Source: Eublepharis macularius (Eukaryota > Chordata > Lepidosauria > Squamata > Eublepharidae). From it: a DNA stretch of 64,000 nt. The stretch is from the NCBI RefSeq assembly GCF_028583425.1, contig NC_072801.1:11180001-11244000 (forward strand), written 5' to 3'. The position numbers were made by a program, and so were the translations under genes. Positions 53,185 through 62,794 of this stretch are shown piece by piece; positions within the stretch are counted from its first letter, which is position 1; every line of letters starts with the position of its first letter. Below the pieces are notes generated by a model. It had not been told where the DNA came from and made no database searches. It saw nothing but the letters and a program-made list of their open reading frames with translations.

Positions 53185-55449
53185 GAGGGATCCGAAGAAC
53201 TTTTTTTGCATGACCTGGTGACCATTGATGCAAGAGACATTTGTTCTTCCCCTCCTAGTACCACGGGTGAGTGCTTGTGTGCAAATTTAACCATGTTCCA
53301 ACTGATCTTGAAATGACTGTCCCCTACACGTCTGCGTGTTTTTGGGTTGACTTTCATTTATTACTGTCTAACTTTCAGGTGTGTCAGGGGGGAAAGAGGA
53401 TGATTCAGACGAGACAACCATTGATGTACCTGGGGAAGCAGGTGGGAGCAAATGCACAGAATGTCTGCTACGATAAGAGCTATTTTTTGTCATCTTATTC
53501 GGCGGAGCGTGAGTTCATTGTGTTGAGAGGCCCCCTGTCCACTTTACAACAGTCCCAGTTTATTGAGTCATAACCTTTCAAGAACCACGGTTCTCTTTGT
53601 CAGATGCATGGAAGGGCTGAGCAGTCGGACAACCCTCCGTGCATCTAATGAAGAGTTCTGTGATTCTAGGAAGCTTATGGCCCCCTAACAGTTGGCTAGT
53701 CTTACCAATGCCATGTGACGTTTTGGATGCCAGAAACACAAAAAACCCTTAGGGATACATCAAGATCTCTGTATTGAGAACGTGCTGGCTGTTTGTGCGC
53801 CCTTCCTTGGAACTTCTTTTTGTGTAAAAAAAAAAAGGGTCTTCCTCACATCACGGCACTGGAAGGTTATTCAGCGGTTACCCACTCCCACCCCACCACC
53901 CAAACTGTGCATTATGTTAACCTAACAACACACCCCACCCCAAACAAAAAAACCACAGACGGTGTCCTGGACTGCATGTCCTGAGAACTGTTGCGCTCCA
54001 CGGGTGTGCAGAGCTAAACGAACAAGTTGAAAGTGCGCCCAAGACCATGAAACAAGCCGTGCTGCTCCCATGTGCATGCCGCCACGGAAGCAGAGAACGG
54101 GAACACTCATTTCTAGAAGGAAAAGCAATGTAGCGCTTGTGGATGATGGACAAAAAAAGACGTAAAAATCCAAATATGTTCCAGTTCCAGGAGACAGCTC
54201 AGGAGTGAGCACAGCAGACAAGGGGACACCTGAAAGAGAAAATCTACCACCTTCCCCTCCAAGGGAACGCCAGGGTGAGATATTGCATCACTGCTTTTTG
54301 AATATTTGTCTGAAATTTGCACATTAGTATTAGAGATTCAGGAAATTAGGTGCCCAAAAAAGGGTCTCGAGTGATATGAACCCAAATCCATGAATGTGTT
54401 TCATCTATCTGGACATCCACATCAGTGACATCACGTTGTACTTATTTCTTTCACTGTGTCTGATACAGGAGACTTCTACGCCTTTGATGTAGGGTGACCT
54501 GGTGCCCGTACAATTCAATGCACACCCTCTACCTTTCAAATATTTTTATACAGGAATCCTGCAAGAGGACTGGATTGCTATAATCGGCATTGAAAGGCTA
54601 GGCCGTTCCCACATGGCTCCCCGCTGCTCATAACAACCCGGGAGATCACGCAAAAAACGTGGAAGATCGCATTTTCTCGCACGAGATTTGCGCAACGTCA
54701 TGTGACGTCGTGCAAATCTCGTGCGAGAAAACGCGATCTTCCGCGTTTTTTGCGCGATCTTCCGGGTTGTTACGAGCAGTGGGGAGCCGTGTGGAAACGG
54801 CCACTGTGCTGTTACATTTAGATTTGCATGTGTGTTTTTTCCTTCTCTGATTTCCTGTCTAATGGAATGAATACTTCTTTTGAGAAGAGCCTATGTGAGC
54901 GTTGAGGGGCCTGTGGTAAGCGGATTGGAAAACATGTTTCTCAATTATTTCTTTTCCCCACATTTTCAGTGTAGGGACACCTGAAAAGACCGCAGCAGAA
55001 CTTTCACCAGGAACCCATCTCAACAATGCAAAGATTAGAAAGAGGAGGGTTGCCGGTCTATACAATGTTGTCGATAAGATGATGGCTCAGTCATCAGTGG
55101 AGCATGATGCGGAAATGGAAATGAGAAAAAAACAGCAGGTGGAGGTCAGGGAACGGCATCGGGAGGTCGTTCAGGAAGAAAACTGCAGGCACAACGAGCT
55201 TCTCGTGAGACAATTGAAAGACTGTTCTTCCAGGAAGCATGGCAGCAAAACTTGGAGCTCATGCGCAACACAATTGACACACTGGTGCTACTTATGCTGC
55301 AGCAGCCGCAGGCACCCATCAGCGACAGGGAAGCAGGTGGCGGTAGGGGCACCACTGTTCCAGGTGAAAAAGAGTGCCCGCCCAAACGGTCCTGTGTTGG
55401 ACGTCCCAGGGCAAGACTCACCCTGAAGAACACTGCACCATCCCCCTGA
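53185..55449 (+). CDS. Spliced Myb/SANT-type (Harbinger ORF2-like) protein, C-terminal part, possible frameshift
   Basis: Three exon blocks join in phase: 53185-53266 (EGSEELFLHDLVTIDARDI), 53379-53441 (VSGGKEDDSDETTIDVPGEA) and from 54975 (GTPEKTAAELSPGTH). Borders are CAG|GAG...ACGG|GTGAGT, TTTCAG|GTG...GCAG|GTGGG and GTGTAG|GGACACC. The last block has a basic KIRKRR segment and an E/R/Q-rich coiled coil (MEMRKKQQVEVRERHREVVQ), as in the C-termini of MSANTD/Harbinger Myb-like proteins. Near 55,225 the reading continues best in another frame (NLELMRNTIDTLVLLML ... TAPSP, stop 55449), suggesting one frameshift or an extra intron. The N-terminal SANT domain is not found upstream. It could also be a decaying host gene. 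Confidence 0.5.
53540..53722. mobile_element. Foldback retroelement fragment, decayed copy
   Basis: TTTCAAGAACCACGGTTCTC, TTTGTCAGATGCATGGAAG and TGCATCTAATGAAGAGTTCT, GTGATTCTAGGAAGCTTATG are inverted partners like those at 35343 and 61840. CAGTTGGCTAGTCTTACCAA is the decayed tail. Confidence 0.45.
54601..54802. mobile_element. 202-bp palindromic MITE with CpG-rich arms
   Basis: GGCCGTTCCCACATGGCTCC at the left and GGAGCCGTGTGGAAACGGCC at the right are inverted. The arms pair through CGCACGAGATTTGCGCAACG to a centre ACGTCATGTGACGT. No clear target duplication was found. It lies in an intron of the 53185 gene. Confidence 0.7.
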
Positions 55450-55699
55450 CCCCTAGGGAGATGCCATCACAGATAATACAGATTTAGATGTTGCATTGCA
55501 GATATTTAAGGTTTCCACACTGTTGTTATGAAACGAGTTTAAATTTTAATTTGAACAGTTATTAATAGAAACATTAAAAAATATTCAGTATTTTCATATT
55601 GTCTCATTACACATGTGGGTGCAGGAAGCCATGGGTCCAGAACTGGACGGGTGGCTTGTGCTCTGTCCTTCTCTTTTCTCTCCAGGGTCCTCACGAGAC

Positions 55700-57660
55700 A
55701 GAGGACAACTTGGCCTCAATTCTGGTGAGTCTGGTCTGGAACCTTGCCACTGTGGAGGGAAAGGGTGATTTGTACCTGATATGCCCCCCCAAAAAGTATG
55801 GGGCCGAGGGAGGGGTTAACATAGTTGAGGTCATGATGTTGTGCTCCATCCACTCCATCCCACTGAAGAGGTCCTCAAATGAACGGGTGGGCTGCTGTGG
55901 AGCATCTCTGCTTGTGGAAGGGGTGGGCTCCTGCCCTCCGGATGGCTCTGTCAGGTCAGAGGCAGGACCAGTCCCTCCTCCGCCTCCGGCCTCCAAAACT
56001 CCTGAGCAAAACAGGACTGAACAGTTATGGTCAGTGTCCTGATTTGATGAGGAAGAATATTTGACACCTTCTAACTTGCACCAGGTATTCTTCAACCTCA
56101 ATTGGAGTATCAAATTACTGGAGTCTCTGTCATGCCTTAACGCTTTCTGTTTCTTGTTCAGAAACGCAGGGAACAGAAGTGTAAACATTTGGTATGCCCA
56201 TGCTTCTGTGTGCTGCTACTATTGACACCCCTGAGGTGTTCAAAGATCTGCTTAAACACCATCACAGCACTTTCAGTTTGTGGGGAATGTGCTCCACTGC
56301 CATGCAGCAACAGTAACTGCTGTAATGGGAAGAAAAACTCTCTTCAGAGGTGCTGGCGGGGGAGTTTTGGGGACACGAGTGTCCTGTGTTTGAACACCCA
56401 TCTGCGGGAACCTCATGGGAAAACGCTGAGTATCAAGGGTGGAATGGGTGTTTAACAGGTGTTTACCAGATGCCTCCATCACTGTGTCTCCTTGAGGCTC
56501 ACTTCCTCCCTCCTCAGCGGCTTCATGCTCCCTTCCCTCACCACCACCAATCTGCTGCTCAGACCACTCTTCACTCACTCGCTCACGCAGCACAGCTGTG
56601 AACAGAAAGGTGTTAGGTGGGACATTTTTTTCTTTTGGGTGGGGGTGGGTTCCACATTGGAGACTGATGCCTCTTAGAGCACGGAAGGGACACTGCTCTC
56701 CAGATACTGACCATGCATGACTACGAGCCACCATCACATATGTGGTCTCGTGTTTAGTTCGGGGTAGATTTGGCCCAAAAAATCAACTTTGCCCAAAGAC
56801 CTTTTGGATGGTTGGAGGCATTCCCTCCATTACATGGTCATCTCACGGTCTGAAAAGCACTCAGGGCTGCTATGATTGTCTTGGTTCACCCATCTGCGCT
56901 GGAGATTCTGAAATGCCAAACACACCACCGACAGGGACATTCATGGAGATTTGAGCAGTGGGAGACGGGAGTGGTGGGTGCCCAACTGAGTCCACTGGCG
57001 GGTGAACTGCTCTCCTACCAGCCATATTATTTGGGGAAACTTCTGCCCGTGGCATAGAGATCATTGTCTGCTGCAGAATACAAACGTCTACTACCACCCT
57101 TCCAACTGCACAATGCTCTGCTTCCAAAGTACATACATAATTTGCAGCATCCCTAGGTAGGCAGCATCAAAGGAATCTGTGTGAGAACATGCTAATGGGA
57201 AGGTTGGGGACAAAACACATAAGGATGCAGCTGTGCAGCAAGTGCTAACAACGACCATGGCGGGAACAGTCATCCATCTTTTATTTTCTAGCAAAATATT
57301 GCTATATCATTGTTAACTTACAGGTGTGTCTGCAGTCATGCCAACTGGGCTTCCCGGCTTTCTCCCAAAGCCACATGGTGGCTGCAAAATAAGGCGGCTT
57401 CCTGCTCTGCCTGGGGATTCCCTGCCAGGCCTCAAGGGCGTTGAAGAAGGCCGCTTTCACGCACTTGAATCTGGACCGGCACTGTGCAGGGGTTCGCACA
57501 TACCCCATGCCAGTCAGCCTTCTAGCCGCAGTCACAAAAATGGCTCTGGTCAGGAGGTGTACTGGCCAAGCAGCAGCCTCTCCACTTCTTTGTCCTTCCA
57601 GAACACGCCTTGCCAACCAGGTGTCATTTTTGTTAGGAATGGTATAGCGAAAAATTGTTC
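55700..57660 (-). pseudogene. Myb/SANT-type protein gene of a Harbinger-type transposon, broken
   Basis: On the minus strand, 57650-57323 encodes a trihelix/SANT-like domain (TWLARRVLEGQ, VTAARRLTGMGYVRTPAQCR, SRFKCVKAAFFNALEAW). Acidic and low-complexity blocks follow, with splice-like borders near 56600-56465 (AVLRERVSEEWSEQQIGGGE) and 56000-55700 (TPSTSRDAPQQPTRSFEDLF). The order matches Harbinger accessory Myb proteins, which help bring the transposase to DNA. No continuous frame spans the blocks and the C-terminal coiled coil is not clear. It faces the plus-strand gene ending at 55449. Confidence 0.55.
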
Positions 57661-57779
57661 AAGTGCTGTTGTGAATACGCCAAGGAACATGTGAGATTCC
57701 CCCCATCCGTGCAGTAACACAGTTCAGCTTTAAGGTTGTTTGTGTAGATGAGGGGGTATCAGTGATAGTCGGCAGTAGT

Positions 57780-57965
57780 TAGACAGAAAATAGCCCTGTG
57801 GTACCCTCAGGACCAATCAACTTAATTGTGGCATCAGCATTTGGAAACCACAGTTCTCCTCATCAGATGCGTGCTCGAAGATAGCTTCCATCTGACGATG
57901 ATAGCTTTGATTCTGGAAAGCTTATGCCAATGTGCCATGGGTCTGTGTTGATTGTGCTACTGTGG
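57780..57965. mobile_element. Foldback retroelement fragment, decayed copy
   Basis: AACCACAGTTCTCCTCATCA, GATGCGTGCTCGAAGATAGC, CATCTGACGATGATAGCTTT and GGAAAGCTTATGCCAATGTG show the same inverted CTGACGA / GAAAGCTTATG pattern as other copies. It lies between the SANT block and the transposase. Confidence 0.45.
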
Positions 57966-58283
57966 TCTTTACCAAAAGATTATTGGTGTAACCCAACTCA
58001 GCCCTCGTGTCCTGCAATTCAGCCCCTCATCAGCATATCATGAATGTTCATTGTTTGAACCTGAATGCCAGAATCCAAAGTAATGACAAACACAGTTCAA
58101 CGCCAACAAACAACTCAACCCAACCAACGCAACAGTTATCAACAAAGAAATTCAAGTGCAAAAAACTTTGAATGGTCCTAGTCAAGCATTAATTTTTTTT
58201 TAAAGTCTGTGTCTGTACTTGAAGTTCGTCAGAACCTCTCTGACCACCTTTCCCTCATTCTGATTGTCAGTGGCACTCAGGTC

Positions 58284-58904
58284 TCAATGGTCCTCACATA
58301 CTGAAATTGGGGTGATGGTGTCTGGCAAATCTCCGAGAATAACGTGCCCACGTTCCTTGCATATGTTGTGTAATATCACACAGGCCCTCACAACAGCATC
58401 CACATTCTCCTCATGCACCATGAGACGTGTGGCCCAAGATCTCCGTCTGCTTTTCAAATGTCCAAAAGCACGTTCCACTATACATCTAGTGTGGCAAAAG
58501 ACATGTTCAAAGTGCTGATGTCCGTTGGAGTTGGCAGTCCATCCATACAGTTTCATCAACCATCTCTGCATAGGATAGGCACCATCAGCAACCATTACTG
58601 CAGGCACCTGGACTCCCTCCAAAGTCAGAGTGGGGTTTTCCACGATGAAGGTGCTGGAGTCCATTGTGGCACTGATGGTGGCGTTTGAAAAAATGAAGGC
58701 ATCGTGATTTTTGCCGCTCCATCCCACCTCGACATCGATAAAGCAGCCGGTGTGATCTACCATTCCATGCAGAAGAATGGAGGAGTAGTGCTTGCAGTTG
58801 GCATACGGTTCAGGACGTCCACCTGGAGAACAGATGGGGATATGGGTTCCGTCAATTGCCCCTATGCAGTGTGGCGTTCCAAGTGCTCCAAATCCATCCA
58901 TGAT
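58284..58904 (-). CDS. PIF/Harbinger (HARBI1-like) transposase, C-terminal DDE domain, partial
   Basis: About 205 codons are open after a plausible acceptor (AAAATAG|ATC at about 58904). Motifs are HCIGAIDGTHIPICSPGG with the first catalytic D, VMVADGAYPMQRWLMKLYG with the second D, and CIVERAFGHLKSRRRSW with the E. VVRACVILHNICKERG is the usual C-terminal helix. This is the PIF/Harbinger DDE nuclease. The N-terminal helix-turn-helix exon was not found, so the copy is probably incomplete, though the catalytic triad is intact. It lies on the same strand as the SANT-type gene at 55700-57660, as expected for a two-gene Harbinger element. I found no convincing terminal inverted repeats. Confidence 0.88.
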   Translation of the reverse strand: MMDGFGALGTPHCIGAIDGTHIPICSPGGRPEPYANCKHYSSILLHGMVDHTGCFIDVEVGWSGKNHDAFIFSNATISATMDSSTFIVENPTLTLEGVQVPAVMVADGAYPMQRWLMKLYGWTANSNGHQHFEHVFCHTRCIVERAFGHLKSRRRSWATRLMVHEENVDAVVRACVILHNICKERGHVILGDLPDTITPISVCEDH

Positions 58905-59015
58905 CTATTTTGGGGTAGAAAAAAGACATGTGAATCAATACAACTAGTCTGAGGAACACTGACAGACAAGAGGAGTTAGCCATGTTAGTCTATAGTATCA
59001 AAATAGCAAAGATGG

Positions 59016-59250
59016 TTGTTGTGGATTTTCCGGGCTGTATTGCCGTGGTCTTGGCATTGTAGTTCCTGACGTTTCGCCAGCAGCTGTGACTGGCATCTTC
59101 AGAGGTGTAGCACCAAAAGACAGAGATCTCTCAGTGTCACAGTGTCACAAAGCAAAAGCTCCTCTCAGTCCTTGGGTGTCTTTACAGTGTCAGCCTGGGT
59201 GTGTTTACACATTTCAGAGAGAAATATAACCTGTGTGGAAATCTGAACTC
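59016..59250 (-). mobile_element. Penelope-type terminal repeat fragment
   Basis: GTGGATTTTCCGGGCTGTAT, TGCCGTGGTCTTGGCATTGT and AGACAGAGATCTCTCAGTGT form a repeat that I recall as widespread in lizards. Its core is a hammerhead-type motif on the minus strand. Confidence 0.55.
59067..59102 (-). ncRNA. Hammerhead ribozyme motif, near-canonical
   Basis: Read on the minus strand: CTGAAGA (59102-59096), stem II GCCAG/CTGGC with one extra T at its base, then GAAAC-GTC, the minimal stem III with cleavage after C. AGG after the site can pair with CCT before the core as stem I. This fits type I minimal hammerheads of Penelope-like elements. Confidence 0.65.
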
Positions 59251-59958
59251 TGTGTGTCTGAGAGTAACCCATTCATTCTATCTAAAGCAGGAAAACTGTG
59301 AGTGCGCCTGAGACGGACTCTGCTTCAAATGCTGGGATTGCCGGACAGTAAAGTGGGGAGGATGATGGACATCCCCCCCCTTTGTGACTTGGGGATCTAG
59401 CTGCCAAGGACTGACACCTCTTGAACCTGTTTTCCTGTGCCCCTCAATACCAACTAAAAAGGCTGCCACCAGGAACGCTCTAAGTCCTCTCCTCTCCCAT
59501 TTTCTGGGAAACTCTTTCTGGTGAAGAACTGCTCTGGATGACCCAATATGGATAAAATAAAATGAATGAAAACAAACATTATTTTCAGGATCACAGAGAG
59601 TTCAGAATATTCAGTCACTTCTATCAGTTGGCAGCCTAATGCTGGAGGGGGGGGGATACACACAAGCACACATACACACACAAATCAGTCAAAGGAAAAT
59701 TAACAACCATAAACCATAGCTCTTCCTAATCTTATATCAGTAATATCTTCCTTCCCTATCTCCCTTTGCAAATCCTTATCTATTTAGCCGAGCCCTTCCT
59801 CTGATGATCGTCTTTGCCCAAACCCTAAGCCTGCATCCCCATTTCTCCTCAGTCTCTCCCGTCTCTCTCTTACTACTCTCAGTCACATCCTCTGCTCCAC
59901 TTAGAAACTCAGTTTCTTGGGGCAAGGCACAGCTCTGAACCTGGCGCACGTCCATTAT

Positions 59959-60175
59959 CAGAGCTTTTTTTCTGGGAAAAGAGGTGGTGGAACTCAGTGG
60001 GTTGCCCTCGGAGAAAATGGTCACGTGGCCGGTGGCCCCGCCCCCTGATCTTCAGACAGAGAGGAGTTTAGATTGCCCTCTGTGCCGCTAAGCGGCATGG
60101 GGCCACCGGCCATGTGGCCATTTTCAAGAGGTTCCGGAACTCTGTTCCACTGCATTCCAGCTGAAAAAAAGCTGG
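59959..60175. mobile_element. hAT MITE (CAGGGCTTTTTTTC family), copy 6
   Basis: The left end CAGAGCTTTTTTTCTGGG follows TCCATTAT. The right end GCTGAAAAAAAGCT is altered. It occupies the same site as the 39758 copy in the other duplicate and so predates the duplication. Confidence 0.82.
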
Positions 60176-60667
60176 AATGTGGTAGGAAAAAAGCTTATTT
60201 CTATCTATCCATCTGCCATAAACTCAGTGGAGCTGACACTGTGGTATTAGCAGCACAGTGGTATTAGCAGCACAGTGGTATTAGCAGCACAAACTTCAGC
60301 ATTCAGCACATTTTTTTTGGCTTTTTATTACAGATCTTCCCACCATGTCCCATCCATGACAGATTGTCTAGAGGCACAAGTCTCTCTACATACCTCAGCC
60401 ACACTCCCAATCACCTGCTCATTCAACGATATGTGGATGCTGCCTCATTCATTTTGCAGCTCACCTTAACATCTTCATATATGAACTTTGAAAAGAGGCC
60501 TCACCATGACATTTCAGCCCTAGAACTTATTAGAAATTTTGATCCCATTCCGCTGGGACTTAATTGGGACTCAGGATTCATATTATTGCAGCGTCTTGCA
60601 TTGAGCAACCTTTGGGACCCGCATTGTATGCACAAGTTTTTCTCTGTTGTTAACACTTAAGCTAGCA

Positions 60668-60812
60668 TCGTGTTGTGGCTCAGTAGTAGAATGTTTGCTT
60701 TTTGCGTGGAAAGTCCCAGGTTCAATCCCTGGCATCTCTTGCTGAAAGGATTAGGTGGAAGGGGTTGCGAAAGACCTCGTTCTGAGATCCTGTCATTAGG
60801 CAATGCTGACTG
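60668..60812 (+). mobile_element. tRNA-Ala-derived SINE, 3'-truncated
   Basis: It is the duplicate of 40525-40710, cut at GGCAATGCTGACT where copy 2 of the segmental duplication has lost sequence. Confidence 0.75.
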
Positions 60813-61534
60813 AAAGTGCGTCCTGCAGATGTACACAACCAGTAACAAGGGAGACCTTTTATAATCTGTGGTATTTGTAATCACATCCTAGCATCCAAGT
60901 CATCTTAACTTGCTCACTTGGTGCCACTTCTGTTCTGCGGTTGGCGTGTGTGTTTTGGTGCATGTTAACAAGCCCTATCATGTGATTTTATTTTTCAGAC
61001 ATGATTAGAGCATCAACGGGGGGAGATCAAAAGTTCTCCGTTATGTATTTGGAACTACCGGCCCCTCGGGGGTTTGGGTCAAAGGAGAACAGTAACCAGG
61101 GGATTGCTGGCTTCTGGCGTGGCGCTTAGAGACAGTGACATTTCCTGCTAGGGCAAATGAATGTCTCTGTATCTAGTTGTTTTACCTCTTCTGAAACCTC
61201 CTGCCTATCTTTGGTGTTTGTGTGCAAGGTAAACATCTAATAAATGGCAAGAGGGCACTGGAATTATGTTTAATTATGATTGCACTTAATCAGATCAGAT
61301 CTGGGGACCCATTCAGCTAATTGCCTCTCTCTCCCTTTCCTATTTAACATGGACAATCAGCCCTCTTGATTTTGGCTGAAAGAAGACATACTAATGCTCA
61401 CTTGGTTTTGTTTCTTTCCTTGCAGTAACACGAATGAACATTGTGCTGTGCTCAGTGAGAGTTTATTCGAATGCTACTTCCCCCTTCTGTGCTTTGTTAA
61501 GGCACGTTTCACACGTTACTTTTGTTGTTACTTA

Positions 61535-61832
61535 AAGGTAAAGGTAGTCCCCTGTGCAAGCACCGAGTCATTACTGACCCATGGGGGGACGTCGCATCAT
61601 GACGTTTTCTTGGCAGACTTTTTACAGGGTGGTTTGCCATTGCCTTCCCCAGTCATCTACACTTTACCCCCAGGAAACTGGGTACTCATTTTACCAACCT
61701 TGGAAGGATGGAAGGCTGAGTCAACCTTGAGCCGGCTATCTGAACCTAGCATCCGCCAGGATCAAACTGAGGTCTCGTGAGCAGAGCTTGTACTGCACTA
61801 CTGCAGCTTATCACTCTGCGCCACGGGGTTCC
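61535..61832 (-). mobile_element. Sauria-type tRNA-derived SINE
   Basis: The full plus-strand order is AAAGGTAAAGGTAGTCCCCT, GAGTCATTACTGACCCATGG, TTTGCCATTGCCTTCCCCAG, ATCCGCCAGGATCAAACTGA and TCACTCTGCGCCACGGGGTT. The last is the inverted tRNA head (box A). It sits at the right edge of the segmental duplication. Confidence 0.78.
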
Positions 61833-61839
61833 TTAACTT

Positions 61840-61962
61840 TAATGTAGCATAAGCTTTCAAGAACCACAGCTCTTTGTTAGGCATCTGATGAAGAGAACTG
61901 TGGTTCTTGAAAGCTTATGCTACAATAAAGTTGGTTAGTCTTAAAGGTGCTACTGGACTCTT
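61840..61962. mobile_element. Foldback retroelement fragment, copy C
   Basis: GTAGCATAAGCTTTCAAGAA and TTCTTGAAAGCTTATGCTAC are exact inverted partners. CTGATGA (61885-61891) begins a hammerhead-like string. The tail TTAAAGGTGCTACTGGACTC ends the element. Confidence 0.6.
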
Positions 61963-62471
61963 AACGATTATGTGGTACAGGGAACAGCTAAGAGCATTTA
62001 AGAATTTAAAAAGCATTTATTAAAGAAAAGAGAAAAAGTGTTCACACACTTTTAAGCACAGCTTCAAAGCAAGCAAGGGAACTTAAAGAGAAATGGGTGA
62101 AAATGCAGTTCCTCTTTCCCTCCCCTGGTACAGGCCTAGCTTAGATCTTCTGTTTAGGCAGGCTCTCTCTTAGGAAGTTCCAGTTTATTGAGATATCCTT
62201 ACCCTTCGTGGTTCAGGCCTCCAGCCTCCATGTGGTCAATAACCACCACCCCGCACAGCGCCAGCTTCCAGATCCTTCAGCTCCCGGCTCAGGCCAGCCA
62301 AAGAGACCCTCCTCTCTGCGCCAAGAGGTTTTATTCTCTCCCTTTGCGCAACCCCAGGGCAGGTCAGAGAGGCTTTTCCTGCAGGTTCCAGGAAGAAACC
62401 TTTCTGGCATTTTAGTCCTCCAAGTCACACATCTAGAAGGCTAAGCAGCTAGCAGAAAGCCTTTTGTCTTA

Positions 62472-62686
62472 GGATTGCCAAGTCCAGGTTGGGAAATTCC
62501 TGCAGATTTTAGTGGTGTAGGCTGGAGAGGGTGCAGTCTGGGGAGAAGCCTCAGTGGGGTATAATGCCATAGATTTCACTCTTCAGAGTAGCTACTTTCC
62601 CCAGGGGCACTGGTCTCTGTTGCCTGGAGAACAGTTGTAATTCCAGGAGATCTCCAGCCACCACCTGGAAGATGGCAACCCTATCT
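62472..62686 (+). repeat. Dispersed ~210-bp repeat, copy 3
   Basis: TTGCCAAGTCCAGGTTGGGA, AATTCCTGCAGATTTTAG, GTAATTCCAGGAGATCTCCA and CACCTGGAAGATGGCAACCC match the reverse complements of the 26838 and 38446 copies. The two ends are weak inverted repeats. Confidence 0.6.
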
Positions 62687-62794
62687 GGTCACATCTTCAT
62701 AACTAAGGCTCAAGGCTGGGTGCAGCATGAAAAAATCTGGCTTTCCCTTCCTACCTCTTCTCAGTTAAAAGACACTTTTAAAATTGGATGGGGG

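Larger units (their letters stand above)
59416..61534 (+). repeat. Segmental duplication, copy 2
   Basis: It is the partner of 39005-42323 in the same orientation. It lacks the MITEs at 39445 and 40388 (single-copy target sites are present) and lacks about 930 bp of copy 1 between GCAATGCTGACT (ending about 60810) and GAAAGTGCGTCCTGCAG. It has a local triplication of GCAGCACAGTGGTATTA near 60,240-60,290. The right edge abuts a Sauria SINE. Confidence 0.88.
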
